Below the pieces are notes generated by a model. It did not search any database, was not told where the DNA came from, and was given only the letters and a program-made list of their open reading frames with translations. The position numbers were made by a program, and so were the translations under genes. From Acidobacteriota bacterium (GTDB lineage: Bacteria; Acidobacteriota; Terriglobia; Terriglobales; Acidobacteriaceae), in the NCBI GenBank assembly GCA_021780095.1, contig JAJXZK010000461.1:1-19838 (forward strand): 19,838 nt of DNA, read 5' to 3'. This document shows positions 5,811 through 13,696 of this stretch, one piece after another; the stretch's first letter is position 1; each line of letters begins with the position of its first letter.

Positions 5811-8800
5811 TCAATATTCCGACAAGTCCTTGTTCGCCACTTCCGGAAGACGTCGCGCCAGCAATGGAGTGACAAAGAGCACCGCAAATAACGTGGTGAC
5901 CATACCGCCCACCACCACCCGGGCCAGCGGCTGCTGTGCCTGCGCTCCAATGCCATTGGAAAGCGCTGCCGGCAAAAGTCCCAGTCCAGCGGCCATACAG
6001 GCCATCACCACGGGCCTCATTTCCACCAGACATCCGTGCAGTAATCCCGTCTCCTCGCCGAGCTCGTGTTGCATATGTCGCACGCCACGCAAGAACACAA
6101 CTGTGCCCAAAGTGTTTAGCCCCAGCACGGAGGTAAATCCAACCGCTGCGGAAATGCTGAAAGACGTATGCGTGATGAGCAGCGAGAAGATGCCGCCGAT
6201 CATCCCGAAGGGAATAACCGCCATCACGATCAACGCATCTCGAACAGAAAGAAATAGCACATATAAGAGCCCGAGAATGATGATCAAGCTCACGGGAACA
6301 ATAAATTCCAGGCGATGCAATTCGGCCTGCAGGCTTTCGAATTCGCCCGCCCATGCGTACTCATACCCAGTTGGCAATTTGACGTGTTGCTGCAGCCGGG
6401 CCTGCAGATCTTGAATTGTGCTTTGCAGGTCGCGACCCCGTACGCTGAACTTGATGGGGACGTACCGCCGCCCCCCTTCGCGATAGATCGCGAACGCGCC
6501 GTCACGAATGCTGACGTCCGCGACTTCTCCCAACGGAACCATGTTGCCATCGGGCGACGGCAGCAGAATCTTGCGGATCACATCCGGATTGTCCCGGTCT
6601 GCGAGCGGATAACGAACCACCAGGTCGAAGCGCCGATCTCCGAGGATCATTTGCGTGATGGGCGTACCGCCGACTGCAGCCTGAATCGCATTGTTGATGT
6701 CCTGCGCCGCCAGTCCATAGCGGGCCGCTTTGCCCCGGTCGATCTGGATCAACAGATTGGGCTGCCCGCCTACCTTGAAGATGCCCGCGTCCTGCACGCC
6801 CGGCACAGATTTCATGATCTTCAGGATTTGCTCCGACAGAGTCGACAACGTGTCGAAGTCATTGCCGAACAACTTCAGGGAGTTTTCGCCTTTGACGCCG
6901 GACATCGCTTCTTCCACGTTGTCCTGAATATTCTGCGAAAATCCCAGCACCACGCCGGGATACTTCGCCAGCTTCGACTGCATCTCCTCGATCAGCTTGT
7001 CTTTGCTGCCGTGCAGGTATGCCGGCCACTCCTTTTCCGGCTTCAGATCTGTATAAATCTCCACATTGTTGAATGTCGTCACGTCCGTGCCATCATCCGG
7101 CCGGCCCACTTGCGAAACTGTCTGTGTGACTTCGGGAAACTTATCCAACGTGGTGCGCATCGAATCCGCAATAGCAACAGACTGGCGAAAGGAGATGTCC
7201 TGCGGCAACGTAGCACGAATCCACAGGTTGCCCTCTTCCAGGGCGGGCATGAATTCTCCACCCACAAATCGGAAAATGAAGATCGTCGCCAGCATCAGCA
7301 TCACGGCGCCAATCAGTACCGCGCGAGAGAACTTCAGCGCGAACTTGAGCCATGGCTCATACACGCGGAGCGCGTGCCGAATCAGCCAAGTCTCCTTCCC
7401 TGTTGTAATCTCTTTCGAAGCTGTGATGAACCCCAGTACAGGCGCAAAGATCACGGCATAAATCAAGGCTCCAACCAGCGCAAAGCCGTACGTCATCGAC
7501 ATGGGAGCGAAAATCTTGCCCGGAACGCCTTCCATCGTGAAAAGTGGAAGAAACGACGTCAGAATGATCGTCGTCGAAAATATCACGGGCGTCGCGCCTT
7601 GCTTAATGCCTTCGACGATCAGATCAGCCGTCGATTCATCCTCCAGCCGGTTGGTCAATTTGCGATAAATATTCTCCAGCACAATGATTGCAGCATGAAC
7701 GAGAATCCCAAAATCAATCGCTCCAATCGATATCAGATTGGCGGAGTGATCCGTCAGTACCATTAGCGTCACGGCAAACAGTACCGAGAACGGAATGGTG
7801 AGGGTCGTCAGCAGCGTCGTTCGGAAGTCTCCGATGGTCACCACGAGCACCAGGGTGACCAGAACCAGCCCCGTCAGAATAATGTGCTCGACCGTGTCGG
7901 TCGTAATGTGGATCAATTTGGTGCGATCGTAATACGGTTTGATTTGCATCCCCGGCGGCAGCAAGTTGCCGTGGTTCAAATGCAAAACCTTCTGCTTCAG
8001 TGCTCGCAACGCCGGTAAAGATTGCTCGCCCTTCTGCAGCAAAACAATGCCTTCGACAACGTTGCTGTCGTTGTTGTGCCCCACACGCCCTAACGGCGGC
8101 TGAAAGCCTTTTTTCACCGTGGCGACGTCGCGTACCAGAACAGGAACGTTATTGTGCTCAGCAACCACAATGTGCTGAATATCATCGATGGTTTTTAACA
8201 GCCCGATGGAGCGCACGTTCACATTTTGCGCGCCCAGTGCAAGATAGTCGCCGCCTACGTTGGCGTTGCTGTTCTGGATGGCATTCACCACCTGAGTCAA
8301 TGTCACGTTGTGCGCCAGCAAGCTGTTCGGATCTACGACCACCTGGTATTGCCGCGTCGTTCCGCCAAACGTGGTCACATCGATAATGCCCGGAACCTGT
8401 TTGATTTCCCGCGTGACCAGCCAGTCTTGTGTTGCTTTCAGCTCATTCAGCGAATACCCGGGACCGGTCAGGATGTATCGATAAATTTCACCGATCGGCG
8501 ACGTGGGCGAGAGCGTCGGCTGCAGATTGTTCGGCAACGTCAGTGTCTGCAAGTGGTACAGCACTTCTTCGCGATCATGGAAATAGTCGCTGTCGAAGCT
8601 GAAATAAAGCTTCACATCGCTCAGGCCAAAAATGCTGATCGAACGCACTTGTTCCAGGTGCGGAGAGCCGTATACGGCATTTTCGACCGGGATCGTGACC
8701 TGCTGCTCCATCTCTTCCGCGGACCATGCCGGGTTTTGCGTAATGATTTCTACCAGCGGCGGCGAAGGGTCGGGATAGGCTTCAATGTCAAGTTGGGTAC

Positions 8801-8888
8801 AGGCATATCCGCCGACCATCAGCATGGCGACAAAAATCACCACTACGATGACACGGTATTCAATGAGCTTGCGAATTAGCCCGCCCAT
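5811..8888 (-). CDS. RND efflux pump, CzcA/CusA-like (heavy-metal efflux family)
   Basis: A 1025-residue inner-membrane proton antiporter with the RND layout: helix 1 at 11-30, a large periplasmic loop, helices 2-7 (about 335-545), a second loop, and five C-terminal helices. The CzcA/CusA family is supported by helix 4, GAIDFGILVHAAIIVLENI, aligned with the CzcA D-F-G-x2-V-D-G-A-x3-V-E-N motif. Asp392 and Glu405 match CzcA Asp402 and Glu415, but the Asp408 position is His398 (codon 7695-7697). The EEGNLWIRATLP segment (551-562) has no Met where CusA carries Met573, so a copper-type methionine relay is not supported. The ATG at 8888 has AGGAG 7 bases upstream, inside the end of the adaptor gene. 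It is the last gene of the outer membrane factor-adaptor-pump operon. The substrate is unknown; divalent metal is the family default. Confidence 0.93.
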   Translation of the reverse strand: MGGLIRKLIEYRVIVVVIFVAMLMVGGYACTQLDIEAYPDPSPPLVEIITQNPAWSAEEMEQQVTIPVENAVYGSPHLEQVRSISIFGLSDVKLYFSFDSDYFHDREEVLYHLQTLTLPNNLQPTLSPTSPIGEIYRYILTGPGYSLNELKATQDWLVTREIKQVPGIIDVTTFGGTTRQYQVVVDPNSLLAHNVTLTQVVNAIQNSNANVGGDYLALGAQNVNVRSIGLLKTIDDIQHIVVAEHNNVPVLVRDVATVKKGFQPPLGRVGHNNDSNVVEGIVLLQKGEQSLPALRALKQKVLHLNHGNLLPPGMQIKPYYDRTKLIHITTDTVEHIILTGLVLVTLVLVVTIGDFRTTLLTTLTIPFSVLFAVTLMVLTDHSANLISIGAIDFGILVHAAIIVLENIYRKLTNRLEDESTADLIVEGIKQGATPVIFSTTIILTSFLPLFTMEGVPGKIFAPMSMTYGFALVGALIYAVIFAPVLGFITASKEITTGKETWLIRHALRVYEPWLKFALKFSRAVLIGAVMLMLATIFIFRFVGGEFMPALEEGNLWIRATLPQDISFRQSVAIADSMRTTLDKFPEVTQTVSQVGRPDDGTDVTTFNNVEIYTDLKPEKEWPAYLHGSKDKLIEEMQSKLAKYPGVVLGFSQNIQDNVEEAMSGVKGENSLKLFGNDFDTLSTLSEQILKIMKSVPGVQDAGIFKVGGQPNLLIQIDRGKAARYGLAAQDINNAIQAAVGGTPITQMILGDRRFDLVVRYPLADRDNPDVIRKILLPSPDGNMVPLGEVADVSIRDGAFAIYREGGRRYVPIKFSVRGRDLQSTIQDLQARLQQHVKLPTGYEYAWAGEFESLQAELHRLEFIVPVSLIIILGLLYVLFLSVRDALIVMAVIPFGMIGGIFSLLITHTSFSISAAVGFTSVLGLNTLGTVVFLRGVRHMQHELGEETGLLHGCLVEMRPVVMACMAAGLGLLPAALSNGIGAQAQQPLARVVVGGMVTTLFAVLFVTPLLARRLPEVANKDLSEY

Positions 8889-8890
8889 AG

Positions 8891-9970
8891 CTATTCTCCT
8901 GCAGGCGCGCGCAACAGCGCCGCCCCAAGTGTTACGACCTGATCGCCATCGTGCAGACCGCTCAGAACGACAATGTTCTGCTGCTGCATCTGTCCAACTT
9001 TCACGGCACGCCGCTCGTACTGGCCTGGAGAAGTCTGGACAAAAACAGAATCGAAATTATTCTCGTGAATCACTGCCGCGGACGGCACAAGAACTCCCTC
9101 TGTCGAGGAGCGGTCGATCAGAATGTTGGCGAACATCTGCGGCTTCAGCTTCATCTGCGGATTCGCCACCACCACCCGCACTTTCACCGCGAGCGTGCTG
9201 GGATCCAGCGATTGCGACAAGTTGTCGACCTTACCCGCCAGCGATAAATCCGGATACGCCGGAAACTTCACTGTCACTGGTCGGCCCACTCGAATGCTGG
9301 CCAAATCGCTCTGATAGGCATCTCCCAGAACCCAGACGTGATCCAGATTTGCAATCGTGGCCAACGGAGTCGCGTTGTCCAGCGAACGCTGCCATTCCCC
9401 TACAGCGGTACCGGTGTCGAGCACAACACCGCTGATGGGAGCGCGGATCGGGGCTTGATCGCTATTGTTGTTCTCTGAAAAACCCAACTCGTGAATCAGC
9501 TGCCGCGCTCGTTCCTGCTCCGAATGAGCCGCTTCATCGGCCGCGACCAGCTGTTCGTAATCCGCCTTCGCCATCACTTCATGCTGTAGCAGCAGTTTGC
9601 CGCGGTTCAGCGCCTGGTCTGCCAGAAGCACCTGGATCTTGGCTTTTTCAAAATCGGAGCGCGCCTGCGCGATGTCGCCACTCTGCAGCACCGCGATCGT
9701 TTGTCCAGCCTGGACAGCTTGTCCAGGCAACACCGAAAACCGCACCAGGCGTCCACTCAGCGGCGGAAACACCTGCACCACTTTCGTCGGGTTGGCAACC
9801 ACCCGCGCCGGAATATTGATCTGGTCGACGACCTTCTGACTATGCACAACGATTGTTTGCACAATGGTTTTCGACGCCGGCGGCGGCAGGTTCGATGCGG
9901 AATCCGAACTGCAACCTACCCCGCATAGCGCGAGGAACATTGTTGCCAAGGCCATGTGGACCGTTTTCAT
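8891..9970 (-). CDS. Efflux RND periplasmic adaptor (membrane fusion protein)
   Basis: A 359-residue adaptor that would link the RND pump to the outer membrane factor. The N-terminus has a hydrophobic export segment (about 6-19) ending GVGC-SSDS, a plausible but non-standard lipoprotein site at Cys20. Then come a first half-lipoyl motif (VFPPLSGRLVRFSVLPGQAV, about 67-86), a helical hairpin (about 100-165, ending around ARQLIHELGF), the second half-lipoyl stretch (APISGVVLDTGTAVGEW), and beta-barrel and membrane-proximal parts with VWVLGDAYQSDLASI and MFANILIDRSS. This order is that of CusB/CzcB-like proteins. I see no Met-rich metal-binding N-terminus as in CusB and no His-rich segment as in CzcB. 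The ATG overlaps the outer membrane factor stop (ATGA), and the pump starts 2 bases after this stop, so translation is likely coupled. GGAGA precedes the start at good spacing. Confidence 0.92.
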   Translation of the reverse strand: MKTVHMALATMFLALCGVGCSSDSASNLPPPASKTIVQTIVVHSQKVVDQINIPARVVANPTKVVQVFPPLSGRLVRFSVLPGQAVQAGQTIAVLQSGDIAQARSDFEKAKIQVLLADQALNRGKLLLQHEVMAKADYEQLVAADEAAHSEQERARQLIHELGFSENNNSDQAPIRAPISGVVLDTGTAVGEWQRSLDNATPLATIANLDHVWVLGDAYQSDLASIRVGRPVTVKFPAYPDLSLAGKVDNLSQSLDPSTLAVKVRVVVANPQMKLKPQMFANILIDRSSTEGVLVPSAAVIHENNFDSVFVQTSPGQYERRAVKVGQMQQQNIVVLSGLHDGDQVVTLGAALLRAPAGE

Positions 9971-11229
9971 GGGAGAATCTCCGTTGCGGTTGCATCGCTA
10001 AGCTGATGAAGACTCAGCCATACCTGCGCGTTCGCGTTCAATGCATCCAGATTTGTTTGCCGATCGTCATGCAGCGCATTCAGATAATCCAGCAGCGTGT
10101 AGCTGCCGTGCCGATAGCCAAACTCCAGGTTGTTCAATATATTTCCAGCTTCCTGCACATAATGCGTGTTATAGCGCTGAGCCAATTTCTGTGCGGCCAG
10201 GTATGCCGCCCAGGCCTGATCGACATCCGACAGCACCTGGCTGCGCGCCGCAATCTCTGAAAAACGATCTGCTTGCGCAGTAAATCGCGCCGCCTGCTTT
10301 TCGCCTTGGTTGCGATCGAAAATACGCAGCGGGATGCTGACATAAAAGCCCGCCGAATTGTAGGTGCCGCTTCGGGTATATCCGGCGTCTAACGTGGGAT
10401 CGACGGTGCCGTTGGCGTCCGCCAGTTTCACGTTGGCATCTGCCGCCAGAATGGACTGTTGCGCCGCACGAAAATCCGGCCGTGCCGCCAGGGCCTTTTG
10501 TTCCAGGTCCGGCAAAGATAGCGTAAGTTGCGGGGGGTCCAGCGTTCCGAGTATCGCGAAATCGCGGCTCGGACTCTCGAATCCAAGCAATTGCTGCAGC
10601 TGGTCGCTGCTTTGAACCAGATTGACCTGGGCATTCTCGTAATCGGACTCGAAGGCCGCCAATTGCAGATCGATCCGATCGAAGTCGGTCTGGCTAATTG
10701 AGCCCGCTTCCAGGCGTACATGAGTCAAGTCGACCGTTTTGCGGTAGCTGGTCAAGTTGCTATCCGCGAGTTTTAGTGCCGCTTCGGCCAACAACAGACC
10801 GGTGAATGCATTCTTCACCGCCAGAACGGTTTGCCGCTCGAGATCGTGGTATTGGCTCTCCGTCACTCGCGTAAAAGCACGCGCGCTCTCCAGCCGCCAG
10901 CGTCGCTTCTGACCGCGCTCAAACAGGCGCGAGACGTCGCCTGTGTACGCATACGGACTAGCAGGGTTGTTGGCCGGTAGCGTGACATCTGACCCGCTGA
11001 AGGTGAAGACCGGATTCTGCCGCAATCCGGCGGTAATCTCTTGGGAGCGTGTCGATTCCAGGTTCCGCTGCGCCGCCAGCAACGTCGGGTTCTTGCGCAA
11101 AGCCAGCGCCACCGCCTGCTGCATGGTCAGCGGGGCCGAAACGGCAACCGTCGTCTGTGCCTCGACATGCAGCCAGCCAAGCAGCAAAAATGCACAGATT
11201 CCTCCACGCAATTTCCGGGAGAGCATCAT
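9967..11229 (-). CDS. TolC-family outer membrane efflux protein
   Basis: A 420-residue outer membrane channel subunit of the CzcC/CusC/TolC class. A signal peptide (about 1-25, cleavage near VEA-QTT) is followed by the family opening LTMQQAVALALRKNPTLLAAQRNLE. Two repeats of long alpha-helical coiled coils follow, with LEAGSISQTDFDRIDLQLA in the first and EFGYRHGSYTLLDYLNALHD in the second; both are hallmark outer membrane efflux protein helices. There is no lipobox Cys, unlike CusC. The reading frame starts with ATG-ATG, with AAGGA about 7 bases upstream. It is the first of the three tightly packed efflux genes, and 146 bases separate it from the small membrane protein gene upstream on the same strand. 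Confidence 0.93.
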   Translation of the reverse strand: MMLSRKLRGGICAFLLLGWLHVEAQTTVAVSAPLTMQQAVALALRKNPTLLAAQRNLESTRSQEITAGLRQNPVFTFSGSDVTLPANNPASPYAYTGDVSRLFERGQKRRWRLESARAFTRVTESQYHDLERQTVLAVKNAFTGLLLAEAALKLADSNLTSYRKTVDLTHVRLEAGSISQTDFDRIDLQLAAFESDYENAQVNLVQSSDQLQQLLGFESPSRDFAILGTLDPPQLTLSLPDLEQKALAARPDFRAAQQSILAADANVKLADANGTVDPTLDAGYTRSGTYNSAGFYVSIPLRIFDRNQGEKQAARFTAQADRFSEIAARSQVLSDVDQAWAAYLAAQKLAQRYNTHYVQEAGNILNNLEFGYRHGSYTLLDYLNALHDDRQTNLDALNANAQVWLSLHQLSDATATEILP

Positions 11230-11375
11230 GAAGATTCCTTGTCCTTTGCAATCCGTTGCACGGCGCAGGCAGATCCAGCCGGAGAAATATCACTTACAAC
11301 TCACTCACCACGAACCTAGGCGAAGAGTGAATAGAAACTTGTAAGGACAACAAAAGAATTCTGGAAGTAGCGCAA

Positions 11376-11792
11376 CTAGGCGGAAACTGGGGGAGCGCGA
11401 CCCTGAGTCGTTTGCCGGCGCCAGCAATAGGAGGGATGAAACTCTCGAGCAGATTCTAGCGGACGAGCCTCGAACATAGGGGCGAGCCCTGCGCTTCGCT
11501 CTTGCAGAAACACTGTCGGATGAAGATGAACCGGCGAGTGACCAGGGACGGCGGCTTCCATTCGGCGTACAATCTGTTCGCCATCCGCGGGCGTCACCAT
11601 GGCCTGCAGGTCGTCCGTCATGGAGATGACGGGCAGCAACATCGCGACCAAAATCAGGTAGGAAACCCACGCCGCCGAATGCGAGTGAATACAATCTTTC
11701 GACGCGACGCTGCGTCGACTTCTGGAGCGGAGCAGTGCCACACCCAAGCTCACCGAAGCCGCCAGCCACAAAAGATTGAGTAGTAACTCCAC
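11376..11792 (-). CDS. Small two-helix membrane protein ahead of the RND operon, unknown function
   Basis: A putative 138-residue protein with no domain I can name. Helix 1 covers about residues 1-21 (VELLLNLLWLAASVSLGVAL), and helix 2 about 41-57, ending in the striking motif PVISMTDDLQA. The rest is a soluble tail with HSPVHLHP and Cys/Trp/Arg-rich end residues; HSH also precedes helix 2. These His clusters could bind metal, but that is inference. I chose the GTG at 11792, which starts directly at helix 1. The frame stays open to a TTG at 11846, which has no ribosome-binding site and lies in a repeat-rich, operator-like region. GATAAT (11808-11803) upstream could be a -10 box, which would make the start nearly leaderless. 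It is co-oriented with the efflux operon and probably part of its transcription unit. Confidence 0.6.
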   Translation of the reverse strand: MELLLNLLWLAASVSLGVALLRSRSRRSVASKDCIHSHSAAWVSYLILVAMLLPVISMTDDLQAMVTPADGEQIVRRMEAAVPGHSPVHLHPTVFLQERSAGLAPMFEARPLESAREFHPSYCWRRQTTQGRAPPVSA

Positions 11793-11821
11793 GGATGTAG
11801 TAATTATCGTATGGTACAGGT

Positions 11822-11864
11822 GATTCTTCCTAGAGAATCTCGGCAAAAGATTCTGCGCGATTCA
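11822..11864. promoter_or_regulatory. Cluster of GATTCT/AGAATC elements, candidate operator
   Basis: Four related hexamers lie within 43 bases on the + strand: GATTCT (11822-11827), AGAATC (11834-11839), GATTCT (11849-11854) and GATTCA (11859-11864). The first pair forms an inverted repeat with a 6-base spacer; the second and third form another with a 9-base spacer. The cluster lies in the 156-base divergent spacer between the small membrane protein of the efflux operon and the Cys-rich small protein, where a regulator of either would bind. No regulator gene is present in the window. Confidence 0.4.
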
Positions 11865-11948
11865 CTGTTTTCTTGCTGCTAGTGGCGACGAAAATCCTTT
11901 TGCTGCATCTACTTGGAGTCGTGTAACAGCAATCTTTGGAGGGACACA

Positions 11949-12224
11949 ATGGCATGGGACGAGTCGTTTATTTGCAATATCTGCGGCACGGTCAAGCTTG
12001 AGTCGAACCACTGGTGGATGGTTACCCTGGGAAGCGTGTTTTGCTTTGACGAGGGCCAGCCCTCCCGACACTTTACGCTTTTACTCTGGAATGAGGACCA
12101 GTCGAGAAATCCAGACGCCTACCACGTTTGCGGAGAAGGCTGCGCTTCCAAGGCGCTGGAACGCTTTATGTCTTCTGGAACGCTGGAGGGGACAAAAGTC
12201 GGCACCCGCACCTCCGCCGAATGA
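11949..12224 (+). CDS. Small Cys-rich, putative zinc-binding protein
   Basis: A 91-residue soluble protein of unknown function. It has a CxxC pair near the N-terminus (Cys9, Cys12 in FICNICGTVK), an Asn-His-Trp-Trp patch (20-23), and a second pair Cys61-x3-Cys65 in YHVCGEGCASKALERFM. The layout, two knuckles about 50 residues apart with the second leading into a helix, suggests one zinc site of treble-clef or zinc-ribbon type. The ATG at 11949 has a strong GGAGG just upstream (about 11938-11943). It converges with the 80-residue hypothetical gene; only 6 bases separate the two stop codons. No nucleic-acid-binding or enzyme motif is visible, so a function should not be assigned. Confidence 0.72.
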   Translation: MAWDESFICNICGTVKLESNHWWMVTLGSVFCFDEGQPSRHFTLLLWNEDQSRNPDAYHVCGEGCASKALERFMSSGTLEGTKVGTRTSAE

Positions 12225-12230
12225 CGACGT

Positions 12231-12473
12231 TTACATCACCATCGCCAGCTTTTCCAGTTCTGCCTGTATGCCATCAATCGAGTGCGAAATCCCGTCGCCC
12301 CGTAGCACGGCATCGCGAGCGCTCTGCCGCGAAACACCATAGCCGCGTCCAGCAAGAAAGCTGCTGATCAGGTCGGCCGCCTGCCAGCTGTCCAGCCCTT
12401 GCTGCAATAGGCCATCTCTCAGCTCCTGTAGCTCCAACGTCGGGAATTTCTCAATGTCTCTGCCAGCCGGCAT
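12231..12473 (-). CDS. Hypothetical 80-residue helical protein
   Basis: A small predicted protein that I do not recognise. The sequence looks mostly helical: LELQELRDGLLQQGLDSWQAADLISSFLAGRG, then a Ser/Arg turn and SRQSARDAVLRGDGISHSI, ending in an amphipathic helix AELEKLAMV. It has no Cys, signal peptide or membrane segment. I chose the ATG at 12473 because GGAGG lies 4 bases before it on this strand; the frame is open up to 12554, but the extra part has no ribosome-binding site. It converges tightly with the Cys-rich small protein and diverges from folD. The good start signal and protein-like composition favour a real gene, but its short length leaves doubt. Confidence 0.5.
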   Translation of the reverse strand: MPAGRDIEKFPTLELQELRDGLLQQGLDSWQAADLISSFLAGRGYGVSRQSARDAVLRGDGISHSIDGIQAELEKLAMVM

Positions 12474-12740
12474 TTCGCCTCCGCTTTTCCCCATCACGCA
12501 TCCGATCGCCATCGCAACACAACTCCCCTGCCTAATAAGACTCGATATGCCCACTCTTTGTTGCTACGAGGCCGGAATTAATTTGGATTGGAAGAATCTA
12601 TAAATCCCTCATCGGCAGCGGATCAACGCGCAACAGAAAAACTTTCGTCATTCTTCCACGGTTACCAAGACCTGATTCCATCATCTGCTTCGATACCTCA
12701 CCACTCGCCACGCCCGCTTCCAGTACCATAAGGAGAAGCC
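12474..12740. other. Divergent spacer upstream of folD
   Basis: A 267-base gap, the longest in the window. It has a more AT-rich middle (about 12570-12610) with TATAAA at 12599-12604, a possible -10 box for folD, but no -35 at normal spacing. A 9-bp inverted repeat, TGGAAGAAT (12589-12597) and ATTCTTCCA (12650-12658), flanks it. I see no RNA gene, riboswitch or small gene here. Confidence 0.4.
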
Positions 12741-13676
12741 ATGACCACCACCCTGATCCCTCAATCTTTAGACGGAAATGCCATCGCCTCCGTGATCAAA
12801 GCGGAAGTGGCTGCAGACATACGGCAGTTGCACGCCCAAAGCATTCGACCGGGCCTTGTGGTCGTGATGGTCGGCAATCACCCGGCATCGGAAGTCTATG
12901 TACGAAATAAAGTAAAGACCAGCGCCGAACTGGGCATGAACAGTGAGCTGATCACTCCACCGGCATCCATCTCCACGGAAGAAATGCTCACTTTGATCGC
13001 GCGGCTGAACGCCCGCGACGACGTCGACGGAATCCTCATCCAAACGCCCCTCCCGCCGCAGGTCGACAAAAAATTGCTGGACCAGGCCGTTTCTCCGGAA
13101 AAAGATGTCGATGGTTTTCATCCGGTGAACGTCGGCCGCTTGCAGAGTGGGCAGCCGTCGCTAGCGCCCTGCACCCCAGCCGGGATCATTCAGATGCTCA
13201 AGCGGAGCGGAATCCCCATCTCCGGTCAGAATGCGGTGGTGGTTGGTCGCAGCGATATTGTGGGCAAACCCATGGCGATGCTGCTGCTGCATGAAAATGC
13301 CACCGTAACCATCTGCCACAGCAAAACGCGCGATCTTGCAGCCTTCTGCCGCTCCGCCGACATTCTCGTCGCCGCTATCGGAAAAGCCGGCATCATTCGC
13401 CCAGACATGGTTCGCCCCGGCGCCGTCCTGGTCGATGTAGGCATGAACCGCATCACCTCCCAAGAGGATTTCGACCGCTTTTTTGCCGGCAACGCCAAGC
13501 GAGAAAAGACCTTCAAGGAAAAAGGCTCCGTGCTGATGGGCGATATCGACCCGCACGCGTTCGCCCTTGCCAGCCACTACACTCCAGTCCCGGGTGGCGT
13601 CGGCCCGCTAACCATCGCCATGTTGATGGCGAATACCGTCCGCGCGGCCCGCCTGCGCCGCGGACTGGCAGCGTAG
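12741..13676 (+). CDS. folD: Bifunctional methylenetetrahydrofolate dehydrogenase/methenyltetrahydrofolate cyclohydrolase
   Basis: A 311-residue cytoplasmic enzyme that interconverts 5,10-methylene-, 5,10-methenyl- and 10-formyl-tetrahydrofolate, supplying C1 units for purine and formyl-Met synthesis. Key residues are present: Tyr53 and Lys57 in SEVYVRNKVKT, Gln101 in ILIQTPLPP, and Asp124 in KDVDGFHPVN, matching E. coli Tyr52, Lys56, Gln98 and Asp121. The NADP site is seen at VVVGRSDIVGKP (167-177), and the C-terminal signature TPVPGGVGPLT is intact at 281-291. It is longer than the usual 285-300 residues because of an insert near 237-262 (about MNRITSQEDFDRFFAGNAKR) before the MGDID strand, apparently within the dehydrogenase domain. 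AAGGAG lies 5 bases before the ATG. coaE follows after 20 bases, so they are probably co-transcribed. Confidence 0.97.
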   Translation: MTTTLIPQSLDGNAIASVIKAEVAADIRQLHAQSIRPGLVVVMVGNHPASEVYVRNKVKTSAELGMNSELITPPASISTEEMLTLIARLNARDDVDGILIQTPLPPQVDKKLLDQAVSPEKDVDGFHPVNVGRLQSGQPSLAPCTPAGIIQMLKRSGIPISGQNAVVVGRSDIVGKPMAMLLLHENATVTICHSKTRDLAAFCRSADILVAAIGKAGIIRPDMVRPGAVLVDVGMNRITSQEDFDRFFAGNAKREKTFKEKGSVLMGDIDPHAFALASHYTPVPGGVGPLTIAMLMANTVRAARLRRGLAA

Positions 13677-13696
13677 TTCTTCGGGGAGAATACGAT

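Noticed and set aside
6315..7766. A 483-codon open frame on the + strand within the RND pump gene.
   Set aside because: It is the antisense shadow of a well-conserved pump frame; its composition is Arg/His/Gln-rich and it has no ribosome-binding site. Long antisense frames are common in GC-rich genes.
11260..11375. A possible separate promoter for the TolC-like gene in the 146-base gap before it.
   Set aside because: No -10/-35 pair stood out on the - strand, so no feature is called; the gap could still hold a weak promoter.
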